Program-made: the position numbers and the translations under genes | Shown: positions 24,015 through 32,403 of the stretch, in pieces | How the letters are laid out: the number at the start of each line of letters is the position of its first letter | Position numbering within the stretch: the stretch's first letter is position 1 | Origin: Salegentibacter mishustinae | GTDB taxonomy: Bacteria > Bacteroidota > Bacteroidia > Flavobacteriales > Flavobacteriaceae | Length of the DNA stretch: 64,000 nucleotides | Assembly (NCBI RefSeq): GCF_002900095.1 | Contig: NZ_LLKN01000002.1 | Coordinates: 1,302,001-1,366,000 of the forward strand | Reading direction: 5' to 3' | Notes under the pieces: generated by a model | Database searches by the model: none | Told to the model about the DNA's origin: nothing | What the model saw: the letters and a program-made list of their open reading frames with translations, nothing else

Positions 24015-25226
24015 CTAAAGTTTTCTTCTAATCGAAAAATTAAAACGAGTGCCTTTACCCACTTCAGACTTCATTTTTAGGTTTCCGCCCAAATTACTTA
24101 CCAGTCTTTTTACGGTAGATAAACCTATCCCATTACCTTTATTTCCAGAACGGTCGCTTTTTGCTACAATGGTAAATAATTTAAAAATATCATCTTCTTT
24201 CTCTTTTGGAATGCCTATACCATTATCCTTTACACTGAAATAATAAAAATCGGGAGTTTGAGAAAATTCGATATCGATTTTAATTTTTGGTTTGTCGTTA
24301 TATTTGAGGCTATTACCTAACAAGTTTAAAAAAATCTGTTCCAGTGCCGCCCGGTTAGAGCTGATTATAATATTTTCTTCCGGAAGATTTATAATGCAAT
24401 CTTCTGTAATATTTAGTAGGTCTATAATCTCTTCCAGCAAATGATTAACATCGAACTCTTCATTGTTAGAAGCAGCAATACTATCGCTTTCATAATGATC
24501 AAGAATACCATTAATATAGCCGCTAAGCCTTAATCCGGCTTGTTTGAGGTTTTTTAAATAAGATAAACCTTCCTCTCCTAATTTCTCTCCAAACTTTGCC
24601 TTAAGAATATCGGCGGTGATAATCATATTTGCCAGGGGCATTTTCATATCGTGAGAAACCACACCGGCAAAATCCTTAAGCATGGCGTTGTGGTCGTTCA
24701 GTTCCTTTTTTACGTTCTCCAGGTAATCGTTTTTCCGGTTTAATTCTAAGAGAATCTCCACTTGTTTGGCAAGAGATTTCAGGGCTTTTCTTTGATCTTG
24801 ATCTAATTTGTTTGGTTTGGTATCAATCACGCAAAGCGTGCCCAGAGCCATTTTATTAACGTCTTTTAAAGGCATTCCGGCGTAATATAGAACAGGATCA
24901 TTTTCGGAGAGCACAAAGGGATTGTCTTCAAAACGCTTGTCCAGCCTGGTATCTTGTACTTCCATTAACTCCTCCGGATTTAGGATAGCGTGACTGCAAA
25001 AAGAAATGTCACGATCTGAGGTGCAGAGATCGGTGCCATATTTAGATTTAAACCATTGCTCGTGCTCGCCAACCAAAGAAATTAAGGAAACCGGTGTCTT
25101 GCAAATAAAGGAAGCTAACTGGGTAATATTATCGAATTCTTCCTGGGTAGGAGTATATAAAATGTTAGCATCCTGAAGCGCTTTCAGTCGTTGACTTTCG
25201 TTTTCTGGAATCGCAGGACGTAACAT
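24015..25226 (-). CDS. GAF-domain sensor histidine kinase (copy B)
   Basis: The 403-residue kinase has the same layout as copy A: GAF at about 20-165 (SFCSHAILN, YAGMPLKDVNKMALGTLCVID), HisKA with SHDMKMPLANM near 190, and HATPase_c with NLLGNSLKYN, DNGIGIP and GNGIGLSTV. The two arose by tandem duplication but have diverged widely. The GAF domain contains SFC-x-H motifs shared by both copies, perhaps part of the ligand or cofactor site. It is transcribed first, from a likely promoter at 25248-25255. Confidence 0.92.
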   Translation of the reverse strand: MLRPAIPENESQRLKALQDANILYTPTQEEFDNITQLASFICKTPVSLISLVGEHEQWFKSKYGTDLCTSDRDISFCSHAILNPEELMEVQDTRLDKRFEDNPFVLSENDPVLYYAGMPLKDVNKMALGTLCVIDTKPNKLDQDQRKALKSLAKQVEILLELNRKNDYLENVKKELNDHNAMLKDFAGVVSHDMKMPLANMIITADILKAKFGEKLGEEGLSYLKNLKQAGLRLSGYINGILDHYESDSIAASNNEEFDVNHLLEEIIDLLNITEDCIINLPEENIIISSNRAALEQIFLNLLGNSLKYNDKPKIKIDIEFSQTPDFYYFSVKDNGIGIPKEKEDDIFKLFTIVAKSDRSGNKGNGIGLSTVKRLVSNLGGNLKMKSEVGKGTRFNFSIRRKL

Positions 25227-25247
25227 AAATGTAAAATTGAATTAAAT

Positions 25248-25255
25248 CAAATTTA
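25248..25255 (-). promoter_or_regulatory. -7 element upstream of the tandem histidine kinases
   Basis: TAAATTTG on the minus strand, about 22 bases before the start codon of copy B. No well-spaced TTTG upstream. Confidence 0.45.
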
Positions 25256-25285
25256 ACAAAATTAACGGACGATGTTAAATTTTTA

Positions 25286-26050
25286 CTAATATTTTTCAAA
25301 AACTCCCAGGCCAAATAAAGCGAAGTCATATTTTACGGGATCGGAAGCATCAAGTTTTCTTAACGAAGTATCCAATTCGGCTAAAGCTTTTGCATCGTTA
25401 GCTTTTCTTTTTAAAAGTTTTAATTTTCTTGCCACGTTTCCCGAATGCACGTCTAAAGGGCAACTCAATTGAGATGCATCGAGTTTTTCCCATAATCCAA
25501 AATCTACCCCGGTCTTATCATTTCTTACCATCCATCGTAGATACATGTTAATTCGCTTGGCTGCGGAGTTCTTAAGGGGATCACTCACATGTTTTTGCGT
25601 TCTGGCCGGATGAGGAATTTCAAAAAAAACCTTTTTGAATTCATGAATAGCCGGTTGTAAGGATTTTTTTTCAGCATTTTCAGTGAAGACATTTTCAATA
25701 CCGCCGTGGTTTGTATAGATATTCTTTAAAGCTGAAATAAAATAAAAAAGATCTGTTTCATTGAAAGTACGATGCACAAATCCAGACAGATTTTCAAGAT
25801 CGCTTTCAGAGTGATTCAATATGAAATCATAGGGACTGCGATCCAACATTTCCATTAAACGATTAGCATTTTTAAGAATGCTTTTTCGGTTTCCCCAGGC
25901 AATGGTCGCCGTAAGAAACCCGGCAATTTCAATATCTTCTTTTTTACTGAATTGATGCGGAATTTGCACCGGGTCGGTAGCTATAAATTCAGGAGTATTG
26001 TATTGTTCGGCTTTGAAATCGAGAAAAGATTTGAGTTCACTTTTTTTCAA
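25286..26050 (-). CDS. TIGR02757 family protein
   Basis: The 254-residue protein is a conserved Bacteroidota family of unknown function. Features are DPVQIPHQFSKKEDIEIAGFLTATIAWGNR near 25-55, the helical core, and the RMNMYLRWMVRNDKTGVDFGLW-type segment near 165-190 followed by PLDVHSGNVARKL. The helical pattern with a GxDFG and CPLDVH segment resembles HhH-type DNA glycosylase folds, which is suggestive only. It starts 5 bases after the ABC ATPase gene. Confidence 0.85.
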   Translation of the reverse strand: MKKSELKSFLDFKAEQYNTPEFIATDPVQIPHQFSKKEDIEIAGFLTATIAWGNRKSILKNANRLMEMLDRSPYDFILNHSESDLENLSGFVHRTFNETDLFYFISALKNIYTNHGGIENVFTENAEKKSLQPAIHEFKKVFFEIPHPARTQKHVSDPLKNSAAKRINMYLRWMVRNDKTGVDFGLWEKLDASQLSCPLDVHSGNVARKLKLLKRKANDAKALAELDTSLRKLDASDPVKYDFALFGLGVFEKY

Positions 26051-26055
26051 ACTGG

Positions 26056-26730
26056 TTAAATTTCCTTTTTATCAATAATTTTTCCATCCTGCATCGTGAT
26101 TTTCCTGTCGGCCATATCAGCAAGTTCCTCGTTATGGGTTACAATGACAAAAGTTTGTTCAAACTCATCCCGAAGCTTAAAAAATAACTGGTGAAGATTT
26201 TCGGCAGATTCACTATCTAAATTTCCCGATGGCTCATCGGCAAAAATTACCGCGGGATTATTTATCAATGCCCTGGCTACCGCAATACGTTGCTGTTCGC
26301 CACCACTAAGTTCCCCGGGTTTATGGTTGGCCCTGTTTTTAAGTCCTAAGAAACCTAAAAGCTCTTTGGCGCGTTCTTCAGCTTTTTCTTTTGGAGTATT
26401 GTGAATATAAGCAGGGATACAAATATTCTCTAGTGCCGTAAATTCAGGTAATAACTGGTGAAACTGGAAAATAAAGCCAATATTCTTATTTCTGAACTTA
26501 GATAGTTCTTTTGAAGAAAGTCGGTAAATATTGGTATCGTTGATCTGCAGGGAAGATTCCTTATTTTTTTCGGGTTTATCTAAAGTCCCTAAAATTTGAA
26601 GTAAAGTGGTTTTCCCGGCTCCAGAAGCTCCCACTATAGAAACAATTTCGCTTTTTTTAATATGAAGATCAAGACCTTTTAGAACGTGAAGGTCTCCGTA
26701 GTATTTATGAATATTTTTAGCTGAAATCAT
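26056..26730 (-). CDS. ABC transporter ATP-binding protein, LolD/MacB type
   Basis: The 224-residue ATPase has Walker [10 protein letters not shown] (34-42), Q-loop [14 protein letters not shown], signature [15 protein letters not shown], Walker [13 protein letters not shown] and the switch His in VTHN. The [10 protein letters not shown] and PSGNLDSE features place it with LolD/FtsE/MacB ATPases. LolD drives lipoprotein release from the inner membrane. No LolC/E-type permease lies next to it, so the partner must be elsewhere. It is co-transcribed with the TIGR02757 gene. Confidence 0.88.
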   Translation of the reverse strand: MISAKNIHKYYGDLHVLKGLDLHIKKSEIVSIVGASGAGKTTLLQILGTLDKPEKNKESSLQINDTNIYRLSSKELSKFRNKNIGFIFQFHQLLPEFTALENICIPAYIHNTPKEKAEERAKELLGFLGLKNRANHKPGELSGGEQQRIAVARALINNPAVIFADEPSGNLDSESAENLHQLFFKLRDEFEQTFVIVTHNEELADMADRKITMQDGKIIDKKEI

Positions 26731-26780
26731 TTCTTCTATTTAGGCCCGGAAAATTAGCCAAATTAAGGAAAACCCCCAAG

Positions 26781-29219
26781 CTAAGAATTGAATATGTTTT
26801 TGACCCGGTTATAATCTACGTAATATACAATACGCAAGCTAATATTATGTCTTGCCGGCCTGGCGAAAAGATTATCCATACTTTGCTGAAAGTCAAGATC
26901 ACTCAATTCATCCTGGTTAAAAATTGAGTTTCTGTATAATAAAATGGCTTCACTACCGGGTGCAAATTGCCAGCGATAACTTAGATCAAGATTCCAAATA
27001 TTAAAATTAGCATCGGGATTATAATTTTCTTCAGGGTTATAATCTACAGCCGATAAACTGCCGTCTTTATTTAATTTTGAAAATTTATCTTCTTCAAATT
27101 GAGCAACTGACCAAAAATTACGAAAGCTTAAGTTTAAACCCTGCCGTGTGGTAAAATTATAATTTGCCTGTAGCGAGTTTTCAAAACTTCTCATATCTCT
27201 GTTCCCAAAAATAATATCGCGAGGTTGAAGGGTGACAAAACTGGGACGATTGATCTCATTGTCATATTCAAAACCATAAATTACCAGGAATTTATTACTT
27301 ATTCGAACCCTGGGCTTAAAGATAAAATTGAATCTTTCGCGAGAATTCTCACCAAAAACCTGGTAAGTAGAGCGAATATCTAAAGCTAATTTCTTTCTAT
27401 AATCTGAAGAGATCCAGGCATTCCCGGTAATATTTGGCTGGTAAGTGATAAAAGTGTTCTCTCTGCGCGGTTCAAAAAAGTCTTTAAAAGCTGAATTCAC
27501 TTCTGCAAAACCACCAAAAGCAAATCTATCCCTCGTCATTGCAAATATGCTTGCACCGCCGCCGGTGGCTACATTAATATCTGGCCGGTACCTGCGTTGA
27601 TGATTGCCATACAATTCTATATTATACTGATTGAAAATTCCGCTGGGTTCAAAAATTTGATAGGAAGTGTTGAGGTAAAAGTTGTTGTAATTATTGGTGA
27701 AACTAATTCCAAGATCGTTAATGTCATAGGTTTCGTTGGCTAATTCGTGAGAAATGCCATACCTGAAATTGCCTTTAGTTCGGTTCAATGAAAATTCAGA
27801 AGCAAAGCCGGTTTCATTTTGTCCAGCTAAATTTACATTACTCATTTTTGCTTCCCCTGTTACATTAAAGGAATTCGATCTATTAAAAACATCAAATAGA
27901 AAGCCAGTTACATTTCCATCTCTAAAATGTCCCTCTCTTGTAACATTCGTATTTATTAAAGTGATAGAAGAATTCTTATTAAAACGCTGGTCCAGGACCA
28001 AAATATTATAATTAGCTAGTGGTTCGGTAACTTTCTCGCGATTATTACCGGTTATGGTGTCTCTAAAAATTGCTTTAGTTTCAGCCGTAACCGCATTAAA
28101 AAAACCAACTCCAAGGCCGCGCTCTGTTCTTCCCGAAACTTTTAATGCATTTAGAAGATCTGTTCTTACCGGGTTTTCAAGAATTTCTTCATTTTCAAGC
28201 TTTTCACGTTGTGCGTTGTTAAATCCTATAGGTGTATTTCCAACTCGTCTGGAATAAAAGAGATCTCCTTTTGTAAAAAGCTCGGTTCCTTCAGTAAAAA
28301 AAGCACGATTTTCCCCAAAGATTTGTTCAAATGGGCCCAAGTTAAGTTCTACGTCATCGTAAGCAGTTTGACCAAAATCCGGAACCAAAGTCATATCTAA
28401 AGTAAAAGCTTTGCTAATCCCGTATTTCACATCTAAACCTGCATTGAAATTAGTCTCGGTTTCCCCATCAAATCTATCTACTTCAGCAGAAGTATAAGGG
28501 TAGAAACTCAATCGGGTAGGAGGATTTATATTTCTTATTCCACTAATTAAGCCTGTTTGCTGACTCATTTGCCCTACGGCTTTGTTTACATAATTCCAGG
28601 TGTAACTTTCATTTTTATGAGAAATTTGCCTTAAAAACTGAATTCCCCATTCCTGTTCTTTACTCTCTGGAAATCGTAGCGCAGCATAGGGAATTCGCAT
28701 CTCTGCGTACCAGCCATTTTGATCCTGGGAAACCGCTGCATCCCAAACAATATTAAAACCAAAATCTGTATTCTCACCTGTTATTTTGGCATCGGCACGG
28801 GTACCAGCCGCTGTTACCGCAAACCTAATTTGATTTTCACCATCGTCGTAAGTATTAATATCTACCTGAAAATAATCACTTTGTTCCAGGTTATCTCTTT
28901 GTGTAAATTGCCTTACAATTTTTTCAGGATTTTTATCAATCAAAGTAGCGGCGATATATAGTGCATTATCATCATAAATCACTTTAATCGTAGTTTTATG
29001 AGTTTCAGGAATTGGATCGCCATCTCCGGGGTAATACATTACAAAGTTATTCGCCGCAGGCGCTTTATCCCAGGCCTGATCATCTAACACTCCATCTATT
29101 ATAGGAGCATTTTGCGTTGCTACGGCTGTATAATTTTTACGCTGAAGGCTGTCAATTTGAGCAAAAATTTGATGAGTAAAAATGAAGAAAATTGAAATAA
29201 ACCAGAATTTCGAAAGCAT
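26781..29219 (-). CDS. DUF5916 outer-membrane protein with N-terminal CBM9-like domain
   Basis: The 812-residue exported protein starts with a signal peptide (FWFISIFFIFTHQIFAQ). A carbohydrate-binding family 9-like domain follows at about 30-235 (NAPIIDGVLDDQAWDKAP at its start). The C-terminal DUF5916 region consists of alternating beta strands ending in an aromatic-terminated strand, as in outer-membrane barrels. The ligand is unknown. It is monocistronic with its own promoter. The combination is common in Flavobacteria. Confidence 0.88.
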   Translation of the reverse strand: MLSKFWFISIFFIFTHQIFAQIDSLQRKNYTAVATQNAPIIDGVLDDQAWDKAPAANNFVMYYPGDGDPIPETHKTTIKVIYDDNALYIAATLIDKNPEKIVRQFTQRDNLEQSDYFQVDINTYDDGENQIRFAVTAAGTRADAKITGENTDFGFNIVWDAAVSQDQNGWYAEMRIPYAALRFPESKEQEWGIQFLRQISHKNESYTWNYVNKAVGQMSQQTGLISGIRNINPPTRLSFYPYTSAEVDRFDGETETNFNAGLDVKYGISKAFTLDMTLVPDFGQTAYDDVELNLGPFEQIFGENRAFFTEGTELFTKGDLFYSRRVGNTPIGFNNAQREKLENEEILENPVRTDLLNALKVSGRTERGLGVGFFNAVTAETKAIFRDTITGNNREKVTEPLANYNILVLDQRFNKNSSITLINTNVTREGHFRDGNVTGFLFDVFNRSNSFNVTGEAKMSNVNLAGQNETGFASEFSLNRTKGNFRYGISHELANETYDINDLGISFTNNYNNFYLNTSYQIFEPSGIFNQYNIELYGNHQRRYRPDINVATGGGASIFAMTRDRFAFGGFAEVNSAFKDFFEPRRENTFITYQPNITGNAWISSDYRKKLALDIRSTYQVFGENSRERFNFIFKPRVRISNKFLVIYGFEYDNEINRPSFVTLQPRDIIFGNRDMRSFENSLQANYNFTTRQGLNLSFRNFWSVAQFEEDKFSKLNKDGSLSAVDYNPEENYNPDANFNIWNLDLSYRWQFAPGSEAILLYRNSIFNQDELSDLDFQQSMDNLFARPARHNISLRIVYYVDYNRVKNIFNS

Positions 29220-29247
29220 TAATTGATGATTTGGGTAAAAATGAGCT

Positions 29248-29278
29248 CAAATATATCATAGTTCTCAATGGAGAACAA
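29248..29278 (-). promoter_or_regulatory. Promoter of the DUF5916 gene
   Basis: On the minus strand TTG (29278-29276), 20 bases, then TATATTTG (29255-29248). It fits TTG-N17-23-TAnnTTTG. Confidence 0.7.
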
Positions 29279-29328
29279 GCTATAATTTAAATTCAAGTTA
29301 AACTCGATATTTTTGTTTATTAATACCT

Positions 29329-29336
29329 TAAATTTG
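29329..29336 (+). promoter_or_regulatory. -7 element upstream of msrA
   Basis: TAAATTTG lies 17 bases before the msrA ATG, leaving a leader of about 10-12 bases. No well-placed TTTG. Confidence 0.5.
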
Positions 29337-29353
29337 CTAAACAAAATTAATCT

Positions 29354-29896
29354 ATGAATTCAGAAAATTTAGAACTTGCAACTTTAGCAGGAGGTTGCTT
29401 CTGGTGTACAGAAGCAGTTTTTCAACGTTTAAAAGGAGTAGAAGAGGTGCTTTCAGGATTTACCGGGGGAAATATAAAAAATCCTGCTTATCGTGAGATA
29501 ATTACCGGTAGAACCGGCCACGCAGAGGCTATTCAAATAAGGTTTAATCCTACAATTATAAGCTTTCAGGAATTATTATACGTATTCTTGGCAACACACG
29601 ATCCTACAACGCTAAATCGCCAACAGAATGATGTAGGCACTCAATATAGAAGTGCGGTATTTTATCATTCTGAAAAACAAAAGGAAATAGCTGAAGAAGT
29701 AATTCAGGAACTTGAAAATAAGGAAATTTTTCAGAATAAAATTGTTACCGAAATTAGTGCAGTAAAAGATTTTTATATTGCCGAAAAGGAACACCAGGAT
29801 TTCTATAACCAGCATAGGCAGCAGCCGTATTGCCAGTTTATAATAGATCCTAAAATAAAGAAACTAACAGAAGTCTTTGCGGACAAATTGAAATAG
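29354..29896 (+). CDS. msrA: Peptide-methionine (S)-S-oxide reductase
   Basis: The 180-residue enzyme reduces the S-epimer of methionine sulfoxide in proteins. The catalytic motif GGCFWCTE places the nucleophile at C15 with a second Cys at 18. Conserved [27 protein letters not shown] and the terminal Q-x-Y segment are present. There is no signal peptide, so it is cytosolic, and there is no MsrB fusion. folE follows 4 bases later on the same strand, forming a likely two-gene operon. Confidence 0.96.
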   Translation: MNSENLELATLAGGCFWCTEAVFQRLKGVEEVLSGFTGGNIKNPAYREIITGRTGHAEAIQIRFNPTIISFQELLYVFLATHDPTTLNRQQNDVGTQYRSAVFYHSEKQKEIAEEVIQELENKEIFQNKIVTEISAVKDFYIAEKEHQDFYNQHRQQPYCQFIIDPKIKKLTEVFADKLK

Positions 29897-29900
29897 AAAG

Positions 29901-30497
29901 ATGGCTTACAAATTTAAAGAAGAGTATAATATTGAAGTCACCGATGGGCTTCAGGAAAATTACAGAAATATCCTTGAAGGAATAGGAGAGGATATTAGCC
30001 GTGAAGGCATAGAAAAAACACCCGAAAGAGCGTCTAAAGCCATGCAATTTTTAACGCAAGGCTATAAGATGGATGGTGAAACCATTCTAAAAGAAGCCAT
30101 GTTCAGGGAAAGTTATGACGAAATGGTGGTGGTAAAAGACATTGAGTTATACTCGATGTGTGAACACCATATGTTGCCTTTTTTTGGAAAGGCGCACATA
30201 GCCTACATTCCCAATGGTCATATAGTAGGTTTAAGCAAATTGCCAAGGGTGGTGGATGTTTTTGCCAGAAGGTTGCAGGTACAGGAACGTTTAACCCATG
30301 ATATTCTTGAATGTATAAATAAAACTATGAAACCAAAAGGAGTTGCTGTGGTGATAGAAGCTGTGCATATGTGTATGATGATGCGCGGTGTGCAGAAACA
30401 GAATAGTGCTACCACGACTTCAGGATTTAGGGGACAGTTTGAAAAAATAGAAACCAGGAATGAATTCTTAAAACTTATCAGCTCAAATCTTAAATAG
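29901..30497 (+). CDS. folE: GTP cyclohydrolase I
   Basis: The 198-residue enzyme converts GTP to dihydroneopterin triphosphate, the first step of folate/pterin synthesis. Visible are [19 protein letters not shown], the zinc ligands in [11 protein letters not shown] with a later Cys in [10 protein letters not shown], and the substrate loop [20 protein letters not shown]. The long N-terminal extension is typical. It lies 4 bases after msrA. The adjacent membrane-protein gene begins 45 bases downstream. Confidence 0.97.
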   Translation: MAYKFKEEYNIEVTDGLQENYRNILEGIGEDISREGIEKTPERASKAMQFLTQGYKMDGETILKEAMFRESYDEMVVVKDIELYSMCEHHMLPFFGKAHIAYIPNGHIVGLSKLPRVVDVFARRLQVQERLTHDILECINKTMKPKGVAVVIEAVHMCMMMRGVQKQNSATTTSGFRGQFEKIETRNEFLKLISSNLK

Positions 30498-30542
30498 TGA
30501 CTTGGCACTTTATTTGCTTTATTATGTTTAAAAGCAATCAAA

Positions 30543-30851
30543 ATGAAACTTTTAAAAGATAGATTATTTATAAAAGGCCTTATTTACGATGCGGTAGGTA
30601 TGGCTACTATGGCGATTCCTTTGGTGGGGCCGTTTTTAGATTTATTATGGGCACCATTTGCTGCCAGGAAAATGGGCGAGATGTATCCCGGTAAAAAAGG
30701 AAAAGTGGCATCGGTATTAGTATTTTTAGAAGAGATTTTACCTGGAACAGATATTATTCCAACCTTTACATTAATGTATTTCTATACTTTTGTTTGGGGC
30801 AAAAACAAACAAGGAGATAACCGAGTTATAGATGTTGAAATTATAGAATAA
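30543..30851 (+). CDS. Small conserved membrane protein, unknown function
   Basis: The 102-residue protein has two hydrophobic segments (about 15-38, and 60-84 around PGTDIIPTFTLMYFYTF) and a charged C-terminus. The PLVGPFLDLLWAPFAARKMGEMYPG segment looks conserved and amphipathic. I do not recognise the family with certainty. It is followed by a strong terminator and possibly co-transcribed with msrA-folE. Confidence 0.6.
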   Translation: MKLLKDRLFIKGLIYDAVGMATMAIPLVGPFLDLLWAPFAARKMGEMYPGKKGKVASVLVFLEEILPGTDIIPTFTLMYFYTFVWGKNKQGDNRVIDVEIIE

Positions 30852-30881
30852 AATTTCAACATAGTTCTAATATAATTTAAG

Positions 30882-30909
30882 AAAGATCCCATAATTGGGA
30901 TCTTTTTTT
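30882..30909 (+). terminator. Intrinsic terminator after the msrA-folE cluster
   Basis: A perfect 10-bp stem (AAAGATCCCA / TGGGATCTTT) with a 4-base loop and a run of T. Confidence 0.9.
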
Positions 30910-31037
30910 GTTTTAATATAAATTATTTAAAAACTCTTTAACAGCTATATTTCTATGATTTAGAGCTCATTTATGTACTTTATTAGGGAACAGAGATTGA
31001 ATGCTCTGAAGTAGTTTACTCAAAAATAATTTTTAAT

Positions 31038-31932
31038 ATGTCAAAATTTGAAAACGGCAGGCCAGAAATTTCTAAACCTTCCAAAATATCATTTTCTGGA
31101 TGGAAGAAAATAGCTTTTACAATAAAAGACAAAATAGAGGAAAACAACCTGGGGATTGTATCGGCTGGTGTAGCTTTCTATTCATTTCTAGCCATTTTTC
31201 CTGCTATAATGGCTTTGGTTTCTATCTATGGTCTGGCGGTAAGTCCGGCTCAAATTGAACATCAATTAACTCAAATTGGGTCTATGATTCCGGAGCAAGC
31301 TTTTGGAATTGTAGAGGAAAGGTTGCAGGGATTTATTTCTACTTCGGGAAGTACTCTCGGTTGGGGTATGGCCTTCGGGATTCTTTTTAGTATTTGGAGT
31401 GCCAATAAGGGAATGAAATCATTGTTCAAGGGTGTAAATGTAGCTTACGCTACCCGAAGTAAACGTGGCTTTATAAAAGAAAATGCACTTACCTTACTAT
31501 TTACTTTTGGAGCTATAATACAGATAATTCTAAGTATGGCTTTAATTGTAGCTTTTCCGGCTATTGTAGGCGAATTTGGTTTGCCTAAAAATATTGAAAT
31601 CCTAATTAACTGGCTGCGTTGGCCTCTTTTAGCCATAACTGTGGGGTGCTTCCTTTGTGTTATTTATAAATATGCACCACAAAGAACTAATCCTAAACTA
31701 AAGTGGGTAATTCCCGGTGCGCTGGTTGCTACTATTTTGTGGCTGATAGCTTCCTGGGGTTTTTCATTCTACGTAAGTAACTTCGGAAGTTATGGTGAAG
31801 TTTATGGCTCTATTGCTGCCGTAGTTATTTTGATGCTATGGCTTTCTATAACCGTGTTTTACGGTTTTATTAGGAGCTCAAATTAATTCTGCTTCAGAAA
31901 GGTATGCCAGGAAACTTACTTCTTTTAGTTAA
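31038..31932 (+). pseudogene. YihY/BrkB-family membrane protein with a C-terminal frameshift
   Basis: The frame as read encodes 282 residues with six membrane segments and the family's AFYSFLAIFPAIMALVSIYGL and GSIAAVVILMLWL motifs. It ends early in TVFYGFIRSSN at 31886. Removing one T from the TTTT run at 31857-31860 restores the usual ending (TVFTVLLGAQINSASERYARKL...) up to a stop at 31930-31932. The family normally has LLGAE(I/Q)N here. This is either a real +1 frameshift or a sequencing error. The truncated protein still has nearly all of the membrane domain. A full-length paralogue is at 58911. Confidence 0.75.
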
Positions 31933-32040
31933 TAGCTGCCCTGAATTCTATAAATAAACTTCATATCGTTAAAACTGTGTTATTTGAAATCTCTTTAACG
32001 CTTATACTATAAAATTACTGCGACATTTATACTACCGACA

Positions 32041-32307
32041 ATGGTATCAACCAGTAAACATACAATTATGAATAATCAAGTAGTAGAAAAAGGTATAAAA
32101 TGGCTTAAAAGAGCTGTTATTCTTAAAGCGGGTAAAGCTATCCTGAAAAAACCGGCAAGTGCACTGGGAGTTGGAGCATTGGCCGCGGGAGCAGGAATTG
32201 CTGCTTACAGCATTATCAAGAAAAGAAAAAAGAACGATTTAACTCATATAGACAATATTGAAGACAATAATCCTGAAGTAGAAGGAAAAAAGAAAATAGT
32301 AGTATAA
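32041..32307 (+). CDS. Small hypothetical protein with one membrane segment
   Basis: The 88-residue protein has a basic start, one Ala/Gly-rich hydrophobic stretch (SALGVGALAAGAGIAAYSII, about 52-71) and a charged tail. A second in-frame ATG at 32068 (MNNQVVEKGIKWL) may be the true start. No family recognised. It is followed by a terminator shared with the convergent TonB receptor gene. It lies downstream of the BrkB-like gene but 108 bases away. Confidence 0.5.
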   Translation: MVSTSKHTIMNNQVVEKGIKWLKRAVILKAGKAILKKPASALGVGALAAGAGIAAYSIIKKRKKNDLTHIDNIEDNNPEVEGKKKIVV

Positions 32308-32326
32308 ATAATTGCTAAATAAAAAA

Positions 32327-32362
32327 AAGTCCTCACAGGTTTCAAAAACTTGAGAGGACTTT
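32327..32362. terminator. Bidirectional terminator before the convergent TonB receptor
   Basis: An AAGTCCTC / GAGGACTT stem with a long loop has A and T runs on both sides. It serves the small plus-strand gene and the minus-strand receptor gene. Confidence 0.8.
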
Positions 32363-32403
32363 TTTGTTTATAGCCAAGCTGGTTTAGCTTATTATACAAA
32401 CTA

